NCBI GenBank assembly: GCA_030765065.1
Contig: CM060984.1
Location: 83,477,988-83,541,987, forward strand
Direction of reading: 5' to 3'
Origin: Deroplatys truncata
Taxonomy: Eukaryota; Arthropoda; Insecta; Mantodea; Mantidae
DNA length: 64,000 nucleotides
Shown: piece by piece, positions 56,618 to 64,000 of the stretch
Position numbering within the stretch: position 1 is the first letter of the stretch
Layout: the number at the start of each line of letters is the position of its first letter
Position numbers and translations under genes: made by a program
Notes under the pieces: model-generated
What the model saw: the letters and a program-made list of their open reading frames with translations, nothing else
Database searches by the model: none
What the model was told of the DNA's origin: nothing

Positions 56618-57275
56618 AAATCTGTCAAAAGTTTGTGTGACCATTCATATTAGATTTCACAATTAAGAGTACTAGATAGCAAAAGGTCTAAAAAGTTCCT
56701 TTTTTAAATTTTCCTGGAAAAATCTTCAAATATTGTAGAATTACGATCAAAATTCTACTTTTGACATTCTGGCTATTTACATGCCCAAACAAGATGTTAA
56801 AACGGAGGTGTGTGTGTGTGCAAATAATGCATGGAATTTTAAAACTTAATTTTCTCGTAATATTGTTTTCATACTTTTTTGTTTTGTTTGCTTAGGGAAG
56901 GTTGTAAGCTGATTTTGTTTTCAAAAATATCGAAATTGATTCCCTGTTATAAATGTAAAAGTAAATGTCCATTTTATAAAAATCTGTTATCATTTTGCAT
57001 ACAACGACATGGATCCCAAACGGGCATAAGTGGCATTTAAATTCAGTTTAAACACCCAAGGTAGCTTGTGCCACGCCCCCTTCTTTGTTTAGAAAGTGTA
57101 GTAGGTATCTAAAACACAGTTTTTCTTGTCTAAGTTAGCGGCAGCTATAGGATATATTTTTTGTTGCGTTGAAGGGAAATGTGTGCGAGGGCAACACTGA
57201 TTGTGAAGGTAAATTCAACGTGTTTACCACTAGCTGAGCCTGTAAGTGAATGTGTTGCAAAATTTGTTTTCGGCA
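56618..57275. other. Probable 5' flank of the second Kolobok-like element
   Basis: A GTGT tract lies near 56808-56820. No terminal inverted repeat like that of 10605-12684 could be placed, so the left boundary of the element is unknown. Confidence 0.35.
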
Positions 57276-58996
57276 TGACAAAGCCAAATAAATGGTATAA
57301 AAAGCGGGCTGGAGGTCCAGGAAGGGGCAAAAAGAAGTGTGTAGAGGGTGTAAATAATATTAGTGTAATTAGTAGTAATGTAAATAATAATGCAGGTAGT
57401 GTTGCTAGTGAAAGTTCCAATTATAATAATGTGGGGGAGCTACCCCAAAAAGTGAGTTCCACAGTTCAGAAAGGAAACTCTCTGCTGTAAAAGCTTTTTA
57501 TAGGGATACAAACATTGGCCTGGGCCTAAATGATAAATTAACTTGTGGTAGCATTACAGTTGATATAAATATACTTTCCGAAGTGCTTAGTAGATTTATG
57601 CAGTGCAAATTCATGATGGTGCTAATACATTATCTTGCTATGAATTTTAAACTAAAACAGTGAGCAATTTAGTGTTTATTTGTAGTGGTTCTGGTGCCCA
57701 AGGCTATGTTTACACCTCAGAACACCATAAAAATGGGCTGGACATAAACAACAGATTAGTGTATGGACACCAGTTTAGTATATAGGGAAAGGGCAAACTG
57801 CAAGGAAAACACTATATGATGTAATGAACTTGCCTGAACCACCCACTAGATTTTCATCTCATAATAAAACTTTAAGCAATGCTGTTAGGAAATGTGCTGA
57901 GTTGCCAATGTCAATTGCAGTGAGGAAAGCTGTAGTTTGTAATGGTGATTCCAAAGACCTAATTGTTGCTCTTAATAACAGTTGGCAAAAGCGAGGACGC
58001 AAGAGTCATAATGGTGTGGTCTCAGCAACAGGTGTGGCAACAGGTAAAATTCTTGATGTTGATGTGTCATCAAAGTACTGTCAGGGATGTATTGCAAACA
58101 AAAACTATAAACAGAAACTAAAATTTCACAAAGAAAGCAGAAAGTGTAAAGCAGAGTATTTAGGGTTAGTGGTGGCATGCAGTGTGAGGGGTAGCGAGAA
58201 TCTTTAAATGTTCCCTATTTAGGTGTGGTGTAAGGTACACACAATATTTAGAGGATGGGGATGTAGTAGAAAGGAAACTATTGGGATGTGCAAAATGAAA
58301 AATTGCAAAGTGTGGGGCAAGTGCAAAAGCGTATGGGAACCAGACTTAGAAAACTGAAAAAGGATCTCAGGGGCCAAAACCTACGCGATGGTAACAGTGT
58401 TTCTGGGAAGGGCAGGCTAACTGAGAATGAAATAGACAACTTAGAGCACTATTATGACATGGCTATTCTTTTACAAGCTGTCGACAAATAAAAAGTCACA
58501 GCATGCGCTATGTCCTCAAGGTGAAGGACTCATGGTGCAAATTTAACAAAGCAATACTGGAGAAGGCATTCACTACTTTATTATGTAGGTGAAGCAATAA
58601 AACACACATTTAGGATCCCGGTTGACCCAAAACTTTTAAGTGCATGTTTGCATGGCAAATTCAAAATCCCAACGAATCCTTCAATAGTGTAGTGAGGACC
58701 AGAATTCCTAAAACTCTCTTTGTAGGGCATAATACTTTACAAATAGGTATTTTAGATGCTGTGTTCGCATTTAATGAAGGAAACTCAGATCGTGGGAAAG
58801 TGCTGCTGCAAGCAATGGAAATGGATTCTGGATGGAATGCGATGAAAATTTTTCAAGATATTGGCAATATAAGAATAGTAAAGGCACAGGCGAAGCAAGA
58901 ATCCAAGGAGGCTAGGGTGTTGCAGAGGAACCACAAGAGTCCATAAAGGATGAAGGTAATGACCCTGAACCAGAATATGGTTCTGTATTGTACTAA
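57276..58996 (+). pseudogene. Kolobok/Mutator-like transposase pseudogene, near full length
   Basis: The coding track is broken into at least five frame segments but covers a whole protein. The likely start is the methionine of MTKPNKWYKKRAGG, followed by a basic GGPGRGKKK part and a Ser/Asn-rich linker. Next come a worn segment with LDINNRLVYGHQ near 57740, NAVRKCAELPMSIAVRKAV from 57882, and NNSWQKRGRKSHNGVVSATG near 57980, where family members usually have DGTW, so the first acidic residue appears lost. They are followed by ILDVDVSSKYCQGC, GQVQKRMGTRLRKLKK (from about 58315), GRLTENEIDNLEHYY, a CPQGE block near 58510, NPNESFNSVVRTRIPKTLFVG, and AVFAFNEGNSDRGKVLL. The end is PEPEYGSVLY with TAA at 58994. 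It is homologous to the relic at 11321-11990 and is not functional. Confidence 0.7.
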
Positions 58997-59106
58997 ACGT
59001 AGCATTTCACTTTTTTGTTATTTTCCGCTAAGTTGATTTTTACGACACATTGGTCCCTATTTCTCTGGAAATACTAGACCTAGAATAATGAAACATTTAT
59101 CAGTTT

Positions 59107-59731
59107 TTACTTTCTCTACTACGTATAGTAAGTAGGGGAAGTATTGTATTCCACCCAAAAATTCGATACCGAGATTTCACCGGAAATACATGTTTTGAGA
59201 CCTCCTGAATCCGAAAAAAGCATTTTTGGAAACATGTCCGTGTGTGTGTCTGTGTGTGTCTGTCTGTGAACAGCATAACTCAGAAACGAACAGTCGGATA
59301 AACACCAAACTTGGTATTTAGGTTCAGTATCTTCCAAGGATGCGACACGAAGGTTTTCAAGAAAATCCCCCCACCCCAGGATACACTTTACATGGAAGAT
59401 TTTTCAAAAATTTTAATTTTCTCAAAATCGGCTCTAACGATTTTGATTAAAATATCATGTTTAAGATATTTTCATGACAAATAAAAGGTATATCTTGAAT
59501 TTTCTGGGAATGTCTCCAAAAGTGTTCTTCATTGTGAACGACTTTTGCATAACCGGTAAACCATAAGAGATAGAGAAAATTTTACTACACAAAAAATGTA
59601 GATCGCGTTAAAATACACAATTTATGTCATATACATTTTTGTTGTTGAGTGAACCATTTTCGAGATATTGCTTCTTATTCTCTTAAATTTTTCAATACTT
59701 ATTTTCTTAAATGAGAATTCGTTATTCATTT
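59107..59731 (-). mobile_element. HL repeat, subfamily A host copy, 3' part
   Basis: Minus-oriented, starting with the reverse complement of AGTAGAGAAAGTAA and running to GTTATTCATT, where the copy 59732-60592 is inserted. The remainder is at 60593-60856. Confidence 0.8.
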
Positions 59732-60592
59732 TTACTTTCTCTACTACGTATAGTAAGTAGGGGAAGTATTGCATTCCACTCAAAAATTCGATACCAAGAT
59801 TTCACCGGAAATACATGTTTTGAGACCTCCTGAATCCAAAAAAAGCATTTTTGGAAACATGTCCGTGTGTGTGTCTGTGTGTGTGTGTGTCTGTGTGTCT
59901 GTGAACAGCATAACTCAGAAACGAACAGTCGGATAAACACCAAACTTGTATTTAGGTTCAGTATCTTCCAGAGATGCGACACGAAGGTTTTCAAGAAAAT
60001 CCCCCACCCCAGACTACCCTTTACATGGAAGATTTTTCGAAAAGTTTAATTTTCTCAAAAATTGCTCCAACGATTTTGATGAAAATATTATACGTTTAAG
60101 ATAATGTCATGAGAAATGAAACGTATATCTCGAATTTTCTGGGAATGTCTCCAAAAGTACTCTTCATTGTGAACGACTTTTGCATAACTGGTAAACCATA
60201 AGAGATAGACAAAATTTTACTACACAAAAAAAGTAGATCGCGTTAAAATACACAACTTATGTCATATACATTTCTTTTGTTGAGTGAACCATTTTCGAGA
60301 TATTGCTTCTTATTTCCTTAAATTTTCCAATACTTATACTTTTTCTCAAATTCGTTATTCAGTTTTTTATGTCCTGGACATGCAAAGAGAATGGAGTGCG
60401 CCACATAGCAACCAGCGTTAAAATATTTGACTATGGCTTAAAACCTACCATATTTCCCTTGCATCTACAAGATAATTACCAATAAGATTGACATCTCGAT
60501 ATCTCGATTAACATGAAGCATATGCAGAATAAGCGTTTGTAAAATTAGATTGTACAAGAGTAGAGAAAGTCATGTGAGTGTAACACATCAGA
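59732..60592 (-). mobile_element. HL repeat, young full-length copy (subfamily B) nested in another HL copy
   Basis: Minus-oriented, 861 bp, same orientation as the host. Removing it rejoins GAATAACGAATT and the A tract before TCTTGGATATGC, as seen uninterrupted at 4663-4700 on the other strand. The CA/CAGA tract is at 59864-59900. Confidence 0.85.
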
Positions 60593-60856
60593 TTTTTTTG
60601 TCTTGGATATGCAAAGAATATTAATCTGTGGCAAAGGGAATGGTGCTGCACCTAGCAACCAGCTATTAAGAGATATGTATGTCCTTAAAGTCTACTGTAT
60701 TTCTATATTGCCCTTGTAAATATATATTCCCCTTACACCTACAAGAAAATTAGCAATAAGATAGAGTCTGCAAATGTTTATTTCAATTAACATGAAGTAG
60801 ATGGAGAATAAGCGTTTGTAAAAATAGTTTGTACAGGAGTAGAGTAACACATCAGA
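60593..60856 (-). repeat. HL repeat, subfamily A host copy, 5' part
   Basis: This is the continuation of 59107-59731. It has the subfamily A 5' third (GGAATGGTGCTGCACCTAGC) and ends at ACATCAGA. About 13 bp including part of the 5' inverted motif is deleted near 60843. Confidence 0.8.
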
Positions 60857-61149
60857 TCTTTTTTACTCATTATCTAGTAATTTACTGATCTTTTAAACTC
60901 AGTAAGAGTGTGAGAGCAGTAGTAAACATTTTCTAATGAAAAATGCAGAAAAATTGGTCATATACAAAAATCTTAAAAAATACTTATTAAGGAATTAAGT
61001 TGCAATAAAAGATTTTCAGTAAGTGGAGGAAGAGTCAAACCGTTAATGTGAAGTTTCATTGGTCCAGAATTGGAGGTTACCAAGAAAATGGTTTTTAAAG
61101 CAGGTAAAATTAGCATTGCGAGAATAGGCCTTACAATCTCTGAAATGTT

Positions 61150-61630
61150 CATGTTGTAGTATTGAAAATGGTTAATGATACCAACAAAAACTTATTTGAC
61201 ATAAATTGTATATTTTAACCAGTTCTGCAAATAGAAGGAAGAGGACTTCATAGCTAATCACAGAAAATTCAAGATGTTGTTCGTGATGTTTGTCTCTAAA
61301 ACATGTTAGTTTCAAAGTTATTAGAACCATTTTTGAGAAAATAAGTATAACGAAAAGTTTTCCAAGTAGTTTGGGTAAGAGAAGTTTTATTGAAAGTCTT
61401 TGACTGTCCTGCTTAAAGATTGACTGAGACATGAGATTTGGTACTTGTCTTACTTTTAGCCTTCTAAAACAAACAACATACAACATCAGATATATGTACA
61501 CATGGGAGAAGCATTCAAAAACAAATTTCTAACAAACAAAAATCCATTATTCAGAGCACCACAAATTGTACGAACTCTATATCAAATTCCTGGATGGAAT
61601 AACCATTTTTGAAAAGTTAATACACAGTTA
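61150..61630 (+). repeat. Old HL repeat, 5'-truncated and worn
   Basis: TTGACATAAATTGTATATTT, GAACCATTTTTGAGAAAATA, AACGAAAAGTTTTCCAAG and CTGGATGGAATAACC in family order. The 3' hairpin was not found. Confidence 0.55.
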
Positions 61631-61691
61631 CACGCACATTAGATTGTGATTTATATGCAGAGTGGACTTCAATAATAATAACAATAATAAT

Positions 61692-62927
61692 CAGGCTAAG
61701 AATCCGGGACAACTTAAGAGTGATGTTTACTGCGCATCGATTAGGGTGAAGCGAGGTGGCACATTGGGTGTAATTTACCTGTGAGGCCTTGTACAATCCG
61801 CTTCGTGACTAGAGACACTTGTCTCTCTCATTCCTGTATATGTGTCCTACTTCATTTTCCACCATCCTAGACTGTACTGTTTACAGTAGCAAATAAGCCA
61901 GGGCAATTGCATTTTTGTATATATCAGCAGTACTGTGTTTACGAAACTAACGGGAGAGCCAAGAAACTACGAGCCGACTGAGCGGTGTTTTTCCACTGGG
62001 CGTGTGGAAACATGATAACGCACAAGGTCACGCTGTTGACGTGGTTTTGCTCTGCAGCGTGAAGTGTAGTATTGAGTTGACATGATGTGATGTAGTTCAG
62101 TTATTAAGAGTTATTTATTATTTTGTCTTGTACTTAGTCACAAAGCATATTATACCTCAGTATATGTTTTCTACTGCACAGCGTGTATTTATTTATGGTT
62201 CGTATGTGTTAACTCAGTCGGCTCGCCAAGTGAAAGTACGATTTGCAGAAAGATTTCCGGGTGTAAAAGTTCCGGGCCGTGCCCGTAGGGTGAATTTTTT
62301 TCGAGTCAATAGTTGACGCTCGTACATACGTGAATACAATTTTGCCCCCTGTTTTTAGAGAATTAACAGACAGGGAGCGTGATTTTGCCTTTTTTCAACA
62401 ACACTCTGTAACAACTCATAGGCCAATATTTCGATGAGAACAATTGAAAGTGTGTTTGAGGACAGAATTATTAGTAAAGATTAGATTTGTAACCTCCTGG
62501 GTCCCCCAACCTAATCCCCAGCGATTTCTATTCCTGGGGCAACTTAAAACATAAAGTGTACAAGACAAACCCTCACACCCTGGAACAATTAAAACAAAAT
62601 ATTCGCCAAGAAATTGCCAGCATTTCTCAACGTGAACTACGGCGAGAGATGGATAGTTTCCTAAAGAGGTGCCAAATATGTATGGACAACCAAGTAGCCA
62701 GTTTCAGCATCTCCTTTCATAAGATTGGTAAGTAAAGCCTTTAAAAGTAGTTTTAAAAATGTTGTATGGTTTCATCCGCGCCTTTCTATGATAGCGGCAG
62801 GCGGCAACGAGCGCCTAAGACGCGGACAGGAAAAACACAGCGCAGCCGGGTCGTAGTTTTGTGGCTCTCTATGTATATAGTAAGATTGCACATACATTTG
62901 TTGCTAAGTTGTCCCGGATCCTAAGCC

Positions 62928-62929
<2 letters not shown>
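61692..62929 (+). mobile_element. Tc1/mariner-type element, internally deleted
   Basis: Inverted ends: GGCTAAGAATCCGGGACAAC at the left (61693-61712) and the reverse complement of GGCTTAGGATCCGGGACAAC at the right (62909-62928). Inside is a transposase gene whose middle is missing (62128-62752). An AAT tract lies directly outside the left end, and a long ATT tract directly outside the right end. Confidence 0.7.
62128..62752 (+). pseudogene. Tc1/mariner-type transposase with DUF4817-like N terminus, core deleted
   Basis: The front part has a start-proximal helix-turn-helix style block, STAQRVFIYGSYVLTQSARQ followed by FAERFPGVKVPGRARR. Such blocks begin the arthropod transposase group whose N terminus is catalogued as DUF4817. 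After a frame break near 62316 the sequence jumps to the C-terminal half: VFRELTDRERDFAFFQQHS, where the group has an aspartate in place of the histidine. Then, after another break, SPNLIPSDFYSWGNLKHKVY near 62499 and a tail FLKRCQICMDNQV. The middle of the catalytic core, with the first acidic residue, is absent. It cannot be active. Confidence 0.7.

Positions 62930-62984
<55 letters not shown>
62929..62984. repeat. ATT microsatellite between two inverted transposon ends
   Basis: About 18 ATT units. On its right, 62988-63024 is an inverted copy of the Tc1-type right end (CCGGGACAAGTTAGCAACCA). Confidence 0.9.
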
Positions 62985-62985
<1 letters not shown>

Positions 62986-63024
62986 CGTACCCGGGACAAG
63001 TTAGCAACCAATGTATGTGCAACC

Positions 63025-64000
63025 GTTATTATTAGGAGAATAACAATGTTGTTCATTTCCATTAGATTCGGAACAAATTTTAAATAGATTACGTCAGAGT
63101 TTTTGTATTAGTTCAGTCATTATTTCAGTCGTTGCGTAGTGGAAATATGAAATTAAAAAAGCATGAAAAGCACAGTGTACTCTAAAATAGACGGAGTATA
63201 AAATCTTGGGTACTTTTGTGGAATTAAACATCAGAAAATTGAATATTTCATAGCTTTTCATTTTTTTGCAACGGTATCTCGTCTTAATGCAAACTTTCTT
63301 AAATAGAATGAGAGATGCTGGCAGCACAACCCATAATTTGAAGCGTTTCTCTGTCATATAAGTGGTTATTGTATTAAATGTGCATGAGAAATCTATGACT
63401 TATATTAAAGGGACTATGAATATTCAACTCTTTACGGCAAACACTGTGCTTGCAATTGTCGGCTGTATGTAGCGGCACTTTTCCGGATGAACGTCCGTTT
63501 GAAGGCTTTAACAGGTCCGTTCAGGGAAAACAATTTTGTTAGAACGATGCAACAACAGTTACTATTCCAAAGGTGACTTCTTTAATACCTGAGCTCTGTT
63601 TTGTTATTTTTTGTTTAACTTTTCAATTAGCGAAGTCTCATTCTCCAGGTGCAATACGCCATCCTTGGCCGATGTAATAAGAGTCTGAATTTAAACCTGC
63701 AAGGCAAAACAAGCAGTGAGATAGGTAATTAACAGCTGCGGGATTGGAACCTGAGACATTAATGCGTCCTTGTATGTAGCCGTTCAACATGTGTACAGTA
63801 AATCACGGGTTGGTTCTCTGCGACTAAGTTCTTGCTTGGTGAGGCTTTTTGCTTCTCGTCCTGTAAAAGTAGATGCTACGCAATGCTAGTTGTCTGTGAT
63901 GTTTCGAAACATGTATCGTATATACATTAAAACCTGGAGGTGTTCAAAGAGAAAGTATTGCTCTAAACGATTCAGAATGTAAGTATGAGGGTGGAACATT
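63025..64000. other. AT-rich end of window; tRNA-like fragment at 63715-63800
   Basis: On the minus strand 63715-63800 has a B-box-like GGTTCCAATCCC after a loosely tRNA-like stretch. No full cloverleaf can be drawn. Nothing else was recognised. Confidence 0.4.

Overview
This window looks like intergenic DNA from a large, AT-rich animal genome, most likely an arthropod and probably an insect. The basis is spliceosomal-type low-coding content together with mariner, Kolobok-like, Tc1-like, Crypton-like, jockey-like and L1/Tx1-like remnants and many tRNA-headed SINEs. I found no intact host gene, no rRNA, no credible functional tRNA and no CRISPR array. Long open frames here are either broken transposon genes or chance frames inside repeats. 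The taxon is an inference, not something a single marker proves.

The dominant component is one dispersed repeat family, here called the HL family (Helitron-like candidate). By hand count it has about 35 copies and fragments and fills roughly a third of the window (about 21 kb). The plus orientation is defined as starting TCTGATGTG and ending AGAGAAAGTAA. Full young copies are 845-911 bp: 4403-5313, 18574-19435, 19504-20348, 25450-26285, 32109-33000, 55725-56617 and 59732-60592. Each has an 11-14 bp inverted motif close to both ends, a CA/CAGA microsatellite in the 3' half, and a short hairpin just before the 3' end. There are at least two young subfamilies, A and B, which differ in the 5' third, and one older, diverged group. 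No coding gene for mobility was seen in any copy.

Layout: 0.2-2.9 kb holds SINEs; 3.3 kb a LINE tail; 4.2-5.8 kb nested HL copies; 5.9-6.3 kb a SINE; 7.1-9.5 kb HL copies around a jockey-like reverse transcriptase pseudogene; 10.2-13.9 kb a three-level nest with a Kolobok-like transposon (TTAA target duplication) inside an HL copy inside an older HL copy; 13.9-18.4 kb SINEs and an old HL copy; 18.6-21.0 kb a head-to-head HL pair and fragments; 23-28.5 kb more HL copies, with an inverted repeat pair at 27.1/28.7 kb; 29.8-30.4 kb a MITE with long arms; 31.4-33.4 kb nested HL copies; 33.6-36.4 kb an L1/Tx1-like LINE on the minus strand; 37-47 kb HL copies and SINEs, two SINEs with clear target duplications; 47.7-48.9 kb a decayed mariner; 49.8 kb a hAT-type MITE; 53.2-54.3 kb a Harbinger-type element; 54.4 kb a Crypton-like fragment; 55.6-60.9 kb HL copies around a second Kolobok-like gene; 61.7-62.9 kb an internally deleted Tc1-like element beside a long ATT microsatellite.

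The elements form a readable insertion record: younger elements interrupt older ones, and the uninterrupted relatives elsewhere in the window show the empty target sites. That lets target-site duplications be checked from the window alone.
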